A stretch of DNA of 64,000 bases from the NCBI RefSeq assembly GCF_018812025.1, contig NC_063049.1:5517013-5581012 (forward strand), in the 5' to 3' direction. The notes below the pieces were generated by a model. The model had not been told where the DNA came from. It made no database searches and saw nothing but the letters and a program-made list of their open reading frames with translations. The DNA comes from Megalobrama amblycephala. Taxonomy: Eukaryota > Chordata > Actinopteri > Cypriniformes > Xenocyprididae. Positions 42,664 to 53,975 of the stretch are shown piece by piece (positions within the stretch are counted from its first letter, which is position 1; each line of letters begins with the position of its first letter). Position numbers and translations under genes: made by a program.

Positions 42664-43303
42664 AGGAACACTCCACTTTTTTTTTTTTTTTTTTTTTTGA
42701 AAAAATGGCTCATTTTACAACTCCCCTAGAGTTAAACAGTTGAGATTTACCGTTTTCGGATCCATTCAGCCGATCTCCGCTTTTGGCGGTACCACTTTTA
42801 GCATAGCTTAGCATAGTTCATTGAATCTGATTAGACCGTTAGCGTCTCACTCAAAAATGACCAAAGAATTTTGATATTTTTCCTATTCTGTAGTTACATC
42901 GTGTACTAAGACCGACGGAAAATGAAAAGTTGTGATTTTCTAGGCTGATATGGCTAGGAACTATACTCTCATTACGGCGTAATAATCAAGAAACTTTGCT
43001 GCCGTACCATGGGTGCAGCAGGCGCAATGGCCTAGAAAATCACAACTTTTCATTTTCCGTCGGTCTTAGTACACGATGTAACTACAGAAGAGTCAAGTTT
43101 TAAATAGGAAAAATATTGAAACTCTTTGGTCATTTTTGAACGAGATGCTAACGGTCTAATCAGATTCAATGAACTATGCTAAGCTATGCTAAAAGTGGTA
43201 CCGCCAGACCCGGAGATCGGCTGAATGGATTCGAAAACAGTAAAACTCAACTGTTTAATGAGTTGGAAAATGTGCCTATTTTCAAAAAAAGTGGAGTGTT
43301 CCT
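42664..43303. mobile_element. TTAA foldback MITE inserted in the LINE fragment
   Basis: The ends AGGAACACTCCACTTTTTTT and AAAAAAAGTGGAGTGTTCCT are perfect inverted repeats, flanked by TTAA (42660-42663 and 43304-43307). The arms extend about 300 bp (CCGACGGAAAATGAAAAGTT against AACTTTTCATTTTCCGTCGG), so most of the 640 bp folds back. It is non-coding; the left arm has a longer T-run. Confidence 0.93.
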
Positions 43304-43695
43304 TTAATGACCTATACCTGACGAAATTATATCTTGAGAAATTGACTTTAGAAGTGTCACATGTGTCTCACATTGAGTCTGGATTCATTTCTCAGAGGAA
43401 ATTTCATGAAAACCAGGGATTTCCAGCTTGTATAGAGCGATCCCAATAAAAGTCCTCAATGGGCCTGGGGAAAAGGGCAAGGCACCCGTATGTCCTGCCT
43501 CACTCTTTTCAACCAATAATAATAACAGCACAACAGCACAATGACGCATGAACTGTAGTCTGCATACAGCACACCTGACACCAAAGTCTTCCTGTAATTC
43601 CTCACTGATTTCTTTGAGGTTCAGTGTCAGATTGGCCTAGTTTAGATGGTGTTAGTGTCAGGAGTGTTCATTAAATGTGGAGATGGTTTTAGTCA

Positions 43696-43718
43696 TGTGT
43701 GTGTGTGTGTGTGTGTGT
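43696..43718 (+). repeat. (TG)n tract at the exon 2 acceptor
   Basis: A TG run ends 6 bases before the exon 2 start and stands where the polypyrimidine tract would be (TGTGTGTTGTCAG|TG). Confidence 0.9.
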
Positions 43719-43724
43719 TGTCAG

Positions 43725-43921
43725 TGTTGGAGGCTGAGATCTCCGGGGAGGCGGTGTCAGATGATACTGCATCTGGACAGAAGCACAATGCCAGCGGCCC
43801 GCAGGAGTCACAGCGCACGCTCACATACCCCTCTCGCCTCATCTACTACCTGAACGAAGCTTCTGAGAGCACCTACCATGACCTGAACACCTGCGCTAAG
43901 ATTCCTGACCCACACGGACAG
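43725..43921 (+). CDS. adam23: adam23 exon 2: start of prodomain
   Basis: The exon starts after GTTGTCAG and completes a Val codon begun in exon 1. It encodes 65 residues and ends at ACAG|GTGAGA in phase 0. The stretch TLTYPSRLIYYLNEASES and TYHDLNT matches the ADAM23 prodomain start (human: LPSRLIYYINQDSESPYHVL, from memory). An N-glycosylation site NAS is present (residues 49-51 from the chosen Met). The first 30 residues are poorly conserved and acidic/polar. The prodomain of this family keeps the metalloprotease-like domain folded during secretion. Intron 1 is 1751 bp and holds a LINE fragment and a MITE. Confidence 0.88.
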
Positions 43922-43929
43922 GTGAGAGC

Positions 43930-44031
43930 CGCTTCACTGCAGCACAGCATCTGTTACAGAATATGACACATCAGCTTATGTCTATAGAAATGTGCATGGA
44001 AGTCACTGCTGAGGCAGGATAGGGGACTGAT
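43930..44031. other. Start of adam23 intron 2
   Basis: Intronic sequence between the donor and the next MITE. Confidence 0.6.
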
Positions 44032-44035
44032 TTAA

Positions 44036-44779
44036 AGGGATAGTTCACCCAAAAATGAAAATTTGATGTTTATCTGCTTACCCCCAGGGCATCCAAGATG
44101 TAGGTGACTTTGTTTCTTCAGTAGAACACAAATGATGATTTTTAACTCCAAACGTTGCGTTCTGTCAGTCTTATAATGCGAGTGAATGGCAACACCATCT
44201 ATAAGAGTCAAAAAAAACATGCACAGACAAATCCAAATTAAACCCTGCGGCTCGTGACGACACATTGATGTCCTAAGACACGAAACGATCGGTTTGTGTG
44301 AGAAACCGAACAGAATTTATATCATTTTTTTAACCTCTAATACACCACTATGTCCAACTGCCTTGAGCATCGGGTGTGTGAGGTCTGAAAACGCGCTCTG
44401 ATGCCGGAAGTGATGTCTCGCGCGTATACTTCAATGAGAGATCACTTCCGCCGTCAGAGTGCATTCAGACCTCACACACCAGGTAAAAAATGATATAAAT
44501 ACTGTTCGGTTTCTCACACAAACCGATCGTTTCGTGTCTTAGGACATCAATGTGTCGTCACGAGCCTCAGGGTTTAATTTGGATTTGTCTGTGCATGTTT
44601 TTTTGACTCTTATAGATGGAGTTCCCATTGACATGCATTATACGGCTGACAGACGGGCAACGGTTGGAGTTAAAAATCATCATTTGTGTTCTACTGAAGA
44701 AACAAAGTCACCTACATCTTGGATGCGCTGGGGGTAAGCAGATAAACATCAAATTTTCATTTTTGGGTGAACTATCCCT
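44036..44779. mobile_element. TTAA foldback MITE (AGGGATAGTTCACCC family)
   Basis: The ends AGGGATAGTTCACCCAAAAA and TTTTTGGGTGAACTATCCCT are perfect inverted repeats, flanked by TTAA (44032-44035 and 44780-44783). The arms continue for about 310 bp (AAACGATCGGTTTGTGTGAG against CTCACACAAACCGATCGTTT). An inner hairpin CACACACC-type pair lies in the loop. It is 744 bp, non-coding, in adam23 intron 2. Confidence 0.93.
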
Positions 44780-45199
44780 TTAACTGCATTAATTTTAAAT
44801 GCCATCCGTTATACATTAGATTTAGTCAAACTAACGCTCATTGAGTAATAACTGCGCAACAAAAACAATATGTGGGCTTTGACAGTTGTAATCCAACTAA
44901 ATCAAATATGTGCATCATCTAAAGATTGCCAGGATCTGTATATTTTTATGTTCTGCTGTTGCTGTGTGCATATTGACACCCATTACTATATGGGCTTTAG
45001 CCTCACAACAATGGCAAAACTAGCACAAGTAGAGGTAGAGGTAACAGTAGAGGAAGATGAATGATAAGATGACTAAAAGCTGCTGTAGCAAGCAGATCCT
45101 TCTAGTGGGCAAAATAAGCACCACACGGCTGAGGTGTAAGCCAGAGCTACTCACACAGGATCCCTTTATTAGCCTCAGGATCCCTGTGAGAAAGAAGTG

Positions 45200-45634
45200 T
45201 GCTTAATTTTATTGAATGTGTACTTGTAGTGTACTTTATATATTAAAAGTACATTGAAAAACTGTGCTTGCAGATAATGTAATAATAAATAAAAGGCCAC
45301 TTAATAGTAAAGTATACGCTCATGACTGTTTCTTAACACTGTACACTGTAATAATGTCAAATTAAAAGATTTATTTAAATCATTATTTTAATAATCTTTT
45401 GTTGTGCTTCAAAGAAGTACACTTTAATGTGTAAAGTACATGTAAATTAGTTACAAATCTGTAATTAAAAATATATTTGAATACATGACACACAAGTTTC
45501 AGTAGAAATGACCCCTTACCCTTAAAGTATATTTTAGTTGATCATAAATGCTTGTCAGTACATTCAGCTACACATTAACCATATTTCAAAGACTATAGAA
45601 GTAATTATGAAATTACATATAAAGATGTACTTCA
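45200..45634. repeat. Interspersed repeat, left part (same family as 3776-4170)
   Basis: AAATGCTTGTCAGTACATTC and ATATTTCAAAGACTATAGAA match the 3.8-4.2 kb copy. It is interrupted after AAGATGTACTTCA by the next MITE. Text with GTGCTTGCAGATAATGTAAT near 45265 recurs near 47565. Confidence 0.65.
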
Positions 45635-46420
45635 AGGGTTAGTTCACCCAAAAATGGAAATAATGTCATTTATTACTCACCCTCATGTCGTTCCACACCC
45701 GTAAGACCTTCGTTAATCTTCAGAACACAAATTAAGATATTTTTGATAAAATCCGATGGCTTTGTGAGGCCTGCATAGGGAGCAATGACATTTCCTCTCT
45801 CAAGATCCATAAAGGTACTAAAAACCTATTTAAATCAGTTCATGTGAGTACAGTGGTTCAATATTAATATTATAAAGCCACGAGAATATTTTTCTGTGCC
45901 AAAAAAACAAAATAACGACTTATATAGTGATGGTCGATTTCAAAACACTGCTTCAAGAAGCATTGGAGAGTTATGAATCTTTTGTGTCGAATCATGATTC
46001 GGATTGTGTGTCAAACCAGCAAGCTGCTGAAATCACGTGACTTTGGCGCTCCGAACAGCAGATTCGACGCACGGATTCATAACGCTCCGAATCTTCCTGA
46101 AGCAGTGTTTTGAAATTGGCCATCACTAAATAAGTCATTATTTCGTTTTTTTTTGCGCACCAAAAATATTCTCGTGGCTTTATAATATTAATATTGAACC
46201 ACTGTACTCACATGAACTGATTTAAATATGTTTTTAGTACATTAATGGATCTTGAGAGAGGAAATGTCATTGCTGGCTATGCAGGCCTCACGGAGCCATC
46301 AGATTTCATCAAAAATATCGTAATTTGTGTTCTGAAGATGAACGAAGTACTTATGGGTGTGGAACGGCACGAGGGTGAGTAATTAATGACATTATTTTCA
46401 TTTTTGGCTGAAGTAACCCT
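45635..46420. mobile_element. TTAA-type foldback MITE
   Basis: The ends AGGGTTAGTTCACCCAAAAA and TTTTGGCTGAAGTAACCCT are inverted. The right flank is TTAA (46421-46424); the left flank is TCAA, one change away. The arms are about 340 bp (CCACGAGAATATTTTTCTGT against AAAAATATTCTCGTGG). It is inserted in the repeat whose intact form is at 3776-4170. Confidence 0.88.
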
Positions 46421-46424
46421 TTAA

Positions 46425-46600
46425 GTCATACTCATGTGGGTCAAAAAGCACTCTAAAGTCATTTAATAAAAATGTAAGCTATAATAAATTTTCATTTAAT
46501 TGTAATTAACACACAGTTAAGTGTCCAAAAATGTTACATTTAGTTTGCGCTTAAGTATATTCTTTTAAAGTATATTATTTCCATTATATTTACTCTTTTT
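46425..46600. repeat. Interspersed repeat, right part
   Basis: ATGTGGGTCAAAAAGCACTC and GTGTCCAAAAATGTTACATT continue the repeat that is intact at 3985-4085. Confidence 0.65.
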
Positions 46601-46960
46601 AAAAGTATTCTTAAAAAAAGAGGGGGGGGGGCACTTTATCATTTGATTGCTTTCTCTTATTTATTAACTTAATGGATGCAAAACAAAAGATAAGTTCAAA
46701 ACAACTTCACTTTATGTAACATTTAGCTGAATGCAGACCGCACTGACTGAGTGAGACACATTTCACCAGCCCTGATAGAAAGACATGTTTGTGATTATTA
46801 CTATGATAATGACATCATGCAGATATTGCTTCACAATGGTGTGATTGTACCATAAAAGCCCCATAAAAATGGGCTCATTTCCGATCGGGACTCGATCTGT
46901 AAACAGTGAGGTCTGCTCACTCTAGCATCTGGCCTGACTCCATTTTTCTTCCTTCAACAG

Positions 46961-47037
46961 GAGGTTCATCTCGCTCAGGCTTCATTTCAACTTCAGGCCT
47001 TTGGATCCCAAATTATTCTGGACCTCACTTTAAACAA
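46961..47037 (+). CDS. adam23: adam23 exon 3: prodomain
   Basis: The acceptor CTTCAACAG is followed by 25 codons reading EVHLAQASFQLQAFGSQIIL and DLTLN plus two bases, then the donor AA|GTGAGT (phase 2). This matches the ADAM23 prodomain (human AVHLAQASFQIEAFGSKFIL, from memory) at nearly every position. The exon joins exon 2 in phase 0, and the split Asn codon is completed by exon 4. Intron 2 is 3039 bp and contains two foldback MITEs. Confidence 0.93.
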
Positions 47038-47039
47038 GT

Positions 47040-48463
47040 GAGTATTGCGAAGTCAGTTCAGTATAAAGTAGCTTGACTGTGGCTGTATGTGCAGACTCTC
47101 ATCGGTCTCATGACATGAGCGTGTCTCTCATGACTGTTGATGTGCCAGACTATCGATGTGTTGTGTCTCTGTGAGCCTAACACATGCACTTATGGGAATA
47201 CAGGTCCTGTCTTGTGTGTTACTGGAAGTTTATGCGCTGGGATCCATTTTCATTCAGCTTCACGGATTTACACGGGAAATAACTCCATATCTCTTTGTCC
47301 CCACAATAAAAAAATGGTATTGAGCGCCTGACTGGTTATTGCAGGTTTTGTAACCAAAACACTACATAACTACATCCTCCAGACATTATCCAGAATCTCC
47401 AAAGCCAGACATTCATCTGCCGGGAATGTGTTTATGTGTGGTTTTGGTTAACACGCGCATACTCACAGACACGGCATCCCTCGCGAAAAAGGAGTGCTCT
47501 TTATTTGCAGCACTGAATATTGTGCTTGTGCAGGTTTAGATCTTAAAAGTATATTATTAAAAAAACTTCTTGCAGATAATATAATATTAATTAAATAAAA
47601 CGCCACTTTAGTGTACCTAAAAAGAGTGCACTTTCATCACTGTTTCTTAGCACACATAAGAAAGTGCACTTTGTATTAAATGATGCATTAATAATGTCCC
47701 AAATTGTGATTATTCGTATTTAGTGCTTGCTAAAGCATATTATTACTCAAAATATTAAACTTCATTGTCTAACTTTAGCCACTCCATTTGTGTTAAGCAC
47801 TTCAGTGATATTTCAAATCATGCTGCTTGCTGATGACAAGTGACATTACTTTTCTAAGCAATCTGACTTAAAATTTCTGCCTGCCGAATGATAAATCGAG
47901 CAAAAAATTAATTAAAGAAGTGCCCTGAGTCAAAGTAACTTGCTGAAAGTCAATGTCATGGCTGCGTTGCTGCATCTTACTCTTTAGTTGATTGAGGAGG
48001 CGATTTTGACACGAGACCTGAGAGGCTAAAAATACTGTAATTGTGAAAGGGAAGTGGCGTCTGTCTGTCAGACTGCTTTGATTGATAAGCGGTTTACCTC
48101 CCAGACACACTGTCTCTCTCGCAATGCCTCTGTGTGTGTGTGTGTGTGTCTGTATTCTGTGTGCGTGTGGCCGGTGTTGTGGTTGTGCGATAGTCTTGAT
48201 CTAAATATAGCCGTCCCACAGCATGCAGTCCAGAGAATCCCGCTCGGACACTCGTCGTCCTCTCGCTGCACCTGTAAAACATCACTTACTTGTTATAAGT
48301 TACTTATAGTTAGAATGTCTAAAGTGAATTATCTAAATAAAAAGTTTTCCAAAAACAGTCCTGAAAGTGTACTCTCTTTAAGTGCACTTAAGTGCCATTT
48401 TATTTCATTAATATTATATTATCTGCAAGTACAGTAAAAAAAATAAATAAATAAAAAAATACA
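47040..48463. other. Start of adam23 intron 3; repeat traces
   Basis: No gene is seen. Text near 47555-47700 (TTCTTGCAGATAATATAATA, GTGCACTTTCATCACTGTTT) is related to 45210-45360 and, inverted, to 48355-48440, so a dispersed AAGTGCAC-rich family is likely. A (GT)n run lies at 48131-48149. Confidence 0.5.
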
Positions 48464-48670
48464 TGAAGGATCATGTGACACTGAAGACTGGAGTAATGAT
48501 GCTGAAAATTCAGCTTTGATCACAGGAATAAATTACACTTTACTATATATTCACATAGAAAACAGTTATTTTAAATTGTAATAATATTTCACAATGTTAC
48601 TGTTTTTTGATCAAATAAATGTAGCCTTATTGAGCAGAAGAGACTTATTTTAAAAACATTAAACAATCTT
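48464..48670. repeat. Partial copy of Tc1-type MITE family B
   Basis: GGATCATGTGACACTGAAGA, then GTAATGATGCTGAAAATTCA and TGTAGCCTTATTGAGCAG match the copies at 29.9 and 63.2-64 kb. Confidence 0.75.
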
Positions 48671-49058
48671 TTCCAACACCAAATTTTTTAATGCTAGTTT
48701 AAATTGCTAGCAAATTGCTAAATAATGACTACAACTACCACAAGGATGCAAGTTTACATGCTGAATGAATCAGACAGTGGTTGTAGTCCTTCCATTTTTC
48801 CCTACAAGTTGAAATCATAAACAGCTCTGGTTCCTGCTTTATATTAAGTGTCATTACTATGTACTAACATTAAAATTAATCATTTGATACAATGCACCTA
48901 TTATGTACATATATGTTTTACATCATACTTATATTTAAAAAAAATACCTGCATGTAATTATGGTGTGAGGACCCTATTGGAGTTGCTCAGTCAATTATTC
49001 TTCTCCTCCAAAATGTATCGCATTTTTGAGGGCCTAAACCCTATAGTGGCCCAGTAGT

Positions 49059-52000
49059 GCACAACGGAATAAAGCCACAACACAACGGAATAAAGCCACA
49101 ACACAACGGAATCGAGCCACAACACAACGGAATAAAGCCACAACACAACGGAATCGAGCCACAACACAACGGAATAAAGCCACAACACAACGGAATCGAG
49201 CCACAACACAACGGAATAAAGCCACAACACAACGGAATAAAGCCACAACACAACGGAATAAAGCCACAACACAACGGAATAAAGTCACAACACAACGGAA
49301 TCGAGCCACAACACAACGGAATAAAGCCACAACACAACGGAATAAAGTCACAACACAACGGAATCGAGCCACAACACAACGGAATAAAGCCACAACACAA
49401 CGGAATCGAGCCACAACATAACGGAATCGAGCCACAACACAACGGAATCGAGCCACAACACAACGGAATAAAGCCACAACACAACGGAATCGAGTCACAA
49501 CACAACGGAATCGAGCCACAACACAACGGAATAAAGCCACAACACAACAGAATAAAGTCACAACACAACGGAATAAAGCCACAACACAACGGAATAAAGC
49601 CACAACACAACGAAATCGAGCCACAACACAACGGAATAAAGCCACAACACAACGGAATAAAGCCACAACACAACGGAATCGAGCCACAACACAACAGAAT
49701 AAAGCCACAACACAACGGAATCGAGCCACAACACAACAGAATAAAGCCACAACACAACGGAATCGAGCCACAACACAACAGAATAAAGCCACAACACAAC
49801 GGAATCGAGCCACAACACAACGAAATCGAGCCACAACACAACGGAATCGAGCCACAACACAACGGAATCGAGCCACAACACAACAAAATCGAGCCACAAC
49901 ACAACGGAATAAAGCCACAACACAACGGAATAAAGCCACAACACAACGAAATCGAGCCACAACACAACGGAATCGAGCCACAACACAACGGAATCGAGCC
50001 ACAACACAACGGAATAGAGCCACAACACAACGGAATCGAGCCACAACACAACGGAATCGAGCCACAACACAACGGAATAGAGCCACAACACAACGGAATA
50101 AAGCCACAACACAACAGAATCGAGCCACAACACAACGGAATCGAGCCACAACACAACGGAATCGAGCCACAACACAACAGAATAAAGCCACAACACAACG
50201 GAATCGAGCCACAACACAACGAAATCGAGCCACAACACAACGGAATCAAGCCACAACACAACGGAATCGAGCCACAACACAACAAAATCGAGCCACAACA
50301 CAACGGAATAAAGCCACAACACAACGGAATCAAGCCACAACACAACGGAATCAAACCACAACACAACGGAATCGAGCCACAACACAACGGAATCGAGCCA
50401 CAACACAACAGAATAAAGCCACAACACAACGGAATAAAGCCACAACACAACGGAATGGAGCCACAACACAACAGAATAAAGCCACAACACAACAGAATAA
50501 AGCCACAACACAACGAAATCAAGCCACAACACAACAGAATCGAGCCACAACACAACGGAATCAAGCCACAACACAACGGAATCGAGCCACAACACAACAA
50601 AATCAAGCCACAACACAATGGAATAAAGCCACAACTCAACGGAATCAAACCACAACACAACGGAATAGAGCCACAACACAACGGAATCGAGCCACAACAC
50701 AACAGAATAAAGCCACAAAACAACGGAATAAAGCCACAACACAATGGAATCGAGCCACAACACAACAGAATAAAGCCACAACACAACGGAATCGAGCCAC
50801 AACACAACGGAATCGAGCCACAACACAACGGAATAAAGCCACAACAGAACGGAATCAAGCCACAACACACCGGAATAAAGCCACAACACAACGGAATCGA
50901 GCCACAACACAACGGAATCGAGCCACAACACAACGGAATCGAGCCACAACACAACGGAATAAAGCCACAACACAATGGAATAAAGCCACAACACAACGGA
51001 ATCAAGCCACAACACAACGGAATCAATCCACAACACAACGGAATCGAGCCACAACACAACGGAATAAAGCCACAACACAATGGAATAAAGCCACAACACA
51101 ACGGAATCGAGCCACAACACAACGGAATCAAGCCACAACACAACGGAATAAAGCCACAACACAACGGAATCGAGCCACAACACAACGGAATCAATCCACA
51201 ACACAACGGAATCGAGCCACAACACAACGGAATAAAGCCACAACACAATGGAATAAAGCCACAACACAACGGAATCGAGCCACAAAACGGAATCAAGCCA
51301 CAACACAACGGAATAAAGCCACAACACAACGGAATCGAGCCACAACACAACAGAATAAAGCCACAACACAACGGAATCAAGCCACAACACAACGGAATAG
51401 AGCCACAACACAACGGAATCGAGCCACAACACAACAGAATAAAGCCACAACACAACGGAATCGAGCCACAACACAACGAAATCGAGCCACAACACAACGG
51501 AATCGAGCCACAACACAACGGAATCGAGCCACAACACAACAAAATCGAGCCACAACACAACGGAATAAAGCCACAACACAACGGAATCAAGCCACAACAC
51601 AACGGAATCAAACCACAACACAACGGAATCGAGCCACAACACAACGGAATCGAGCCACAACACAACAGAATAAAGCCACAACACAACGGAATAAAGCCAC
51701 AACACAACGGAATCGAGCCACAACACAACAGAATAAAGCCACAACACAACAGAATAAAGCCACAACACAACGAAATCAAGCCACAACACAACGGAATAAA
51801 GCCACAACACAACGGAATCAAGCCACAACACAACGGAATCGAGCCACAACACAACAAAATCAAGCCACAACACAATGGAATAAAGCCACAACTCAACGGA
51901 ATCAAACCACAACACAACGGAATAGAGCCACAACACAACGGAATCGAGCCACAACACAACAGAATAAAGCCACAAAACAACGGAATAAAGCCACAACACA

Positions 52001-53139
52001 ATGGAATCGAGCCACAACACAACAGAATAAAGCCACAACACAACGGAATCGAGCCACAACACAACAGAATCGAGCCACAACACAACAGAATAAAGCCACA
52101 ACACAACGAAATCAAGCCACAACACAACGGAATCAAGCCACAACACAACGGAATCAAGCCACAACACAATGGTATCGAGCCACAACACAACGGAATCCAG
52201 CCACAACGGAATCGAGCCACAACACAACAGAATAAAGCCACAACACAACGAAATCAAGCCACAACACAACGGAATCCAGCCACAACACACCGGAATCCAG
52301 CCACAACACAACGGAATAAAGCCACAACACAACGGAATAAAGCCACAACACAATGGAATCAAGCCACAACACAACGGAATAGAGCCACAACACAACGGAA
52401 TCGAGCCACAACACAACAGAATAAAGCCACAACACAACGGAATAAAGCCACAACACAACGGAATCGAGCCACAACACAACAGAATAAAGCCACAACACAA
52501 CGGAATAAAGCCACAACACAACGGAATCGAGCCACAACACAACAGAATAAAGCCACAACACAACAGATTAAAGCCACAACACAACGAATTCAAGCCACAA
52601 CACAACGGAATAAAGCCACAACACAACGAAATCAAGCCACAACACAACGGAATAAAGCCACAACACAACGTAATCGAGCCACAACACAACGGAATCGAGC
52701 CACAACACAACAGAATAAAGCCACAACACAACGAAATCAAGCCACAACACAACGGAATCAAGCCACAACACAACGGAATCGAGTCACAACACAACAGAAT
52801 AAAGCCCCAACACAACGGAATCGAGCCACAACACAACACAACGGAATCGAGCCACAACACAACAGAATAAAGCCACAACACAACGGAATCGAGCCACAAC
52901 ACAACAGAATAAAGCCACAACACAACAGAATAAAGCCACCACACAACGGAATCGAGCCACAACACAACGGAATCGAGCCACAACACAACGAAATCCAGCC
53001 ACAACACAACGGAATCGAGCCACAACACAACGGAATAAAGCCACAACACAACGGAATCGAGCCACAACACAACGGAATAAAACCACAACACAACGGAATA
53101 AAGCCACAACACAACGGAATAAAGCCACAACACAACAGA
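49059..53139 (+). repeat. 21-bp minisatellite, about 194 units
   Basis: The unit is CACAACACAACGGAATAAAGC, with main variants at the triplets before GCC: ATAAAG, ATCGAG and ATCAAG. Common CGG-to-CAG and CGG-to-CGA changes look like CpG decay. Because the period is a multiple of three, the plus strand gives endless HNGIKPQ/HNGIEPQ heptapeptides and the minus strand other heptads. These are not proteins: small indels (near 51283, 52205 and 52840) change phase. A higher-order repeat of about 1.26 kb (60 units) is visible from rare variants shared between about 50630 and 51888. Confidence 0.97.
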
Positions 53140-53142
53140 AAT

Positions 53143-53815
53143 GCTCCCGACCACTTGGGGGCTCTCAGAGCTCGGTAAAGTTAGTTTTCCTTGCCATTGT
53201 TCTATAGAGTCGGCACTAATATCAATACCACGATTAGTTTCAACAGTATGTAACCACTGTATATCGACATGAAATATTAATTCAAAATCACCTACATGGA
53301 AAATAGCTTCATATTTATACCTGTTAATGATCTGACGCGCTACCACAGCGCATGATGAAGGGAACGTCTGCCAATTCCACCAAGTGGTTAAAACGTATAA
53401 TTTGTATTCAGTAAATTACTTGTAACATTTAAAAACAGACATATTCAAATTCCAAACTTGTCAGTCTTACCAACAGGAACTAACAAACTTTGGAATTTGA
53501 ACATGTCTGTTTTTAAATGTTAAACAAAGTCATTATAATGAATACAAATTATACGTTTTAACCACTTGGTGGAATTGGTGGATGTTCCCTTCATCTTGCG
53601 CCGTGGTATCGCGTCAAATCATTCACAAGTATAAATATGAAGCTGTTGTGCACGTAGTTGATTTTTAATTAATATTTCATGTCGATATACAATGTTTACA
53701 TACTTAAAACTAATCATGGTATTGATATCTTTGTAAGACTGTCGACTTTATAGAACAGTGGCAAAGGAATACTAATATTACCGAGCTCTGAGAGCCCCCA
53801 AGTGGTCAGGAGCAT
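53143..53815. repeat. Inverted repeat at the centre of the foldback element
   Basis: Arm 53143-53463 and arm 53485-53815 are inverted copies with moderate divergence (ACTTGGGGGCTCTCAGAGCT against AGCTCTGAGAGCCCCCAAGT; CCACTTGGTGGAATTGG against CCAATTCCACCAAGTGG). The loop is about 21 bp. Confidence 0.9.
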
Positions 53816-53816
53816 T

Positions 53817-53975
53817 TCCGTTGTGTTGTGGCTTTATTCCGTTGTGTTGTGGCTCGATTTCGTTGAGTTGTGAACTTAAGTTTGCTTTTTTAATTCTGTT
53901 GTGTTGTGGCTCGATTCCGTTGTGTTGTGGCTTTATTTGGTTGTGTTGTGAACTTATGTTTGCTTTTTTAATTTC
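53817..53975 (-). repeat. Short inverted copy of the 21-bp array
   Basis: About five units of the reverse complement (CCGTTGTGTTGTGGCTTTAT type) are interspersed twice with an extra segment AACTTAAGTTTGCTTTTTTA or AACTTATGTTTGC-TTTTTA. The long left array lacks this extra segment. Confidence 0.9.

Noticed and set aside
49059..53139. CRISPR-like array
   Set aside because: The repeats are contiguous 21-bp units without unique spacers, in a vertebrate intron.
49034..53346. Very long ORFs (up to 1373 codons) as repeat-protein genes
   Set aside because: They follow from a 21-bp tandem period without stops in several frames on both strands. Indels shift phase freely and the array sits in an intron.
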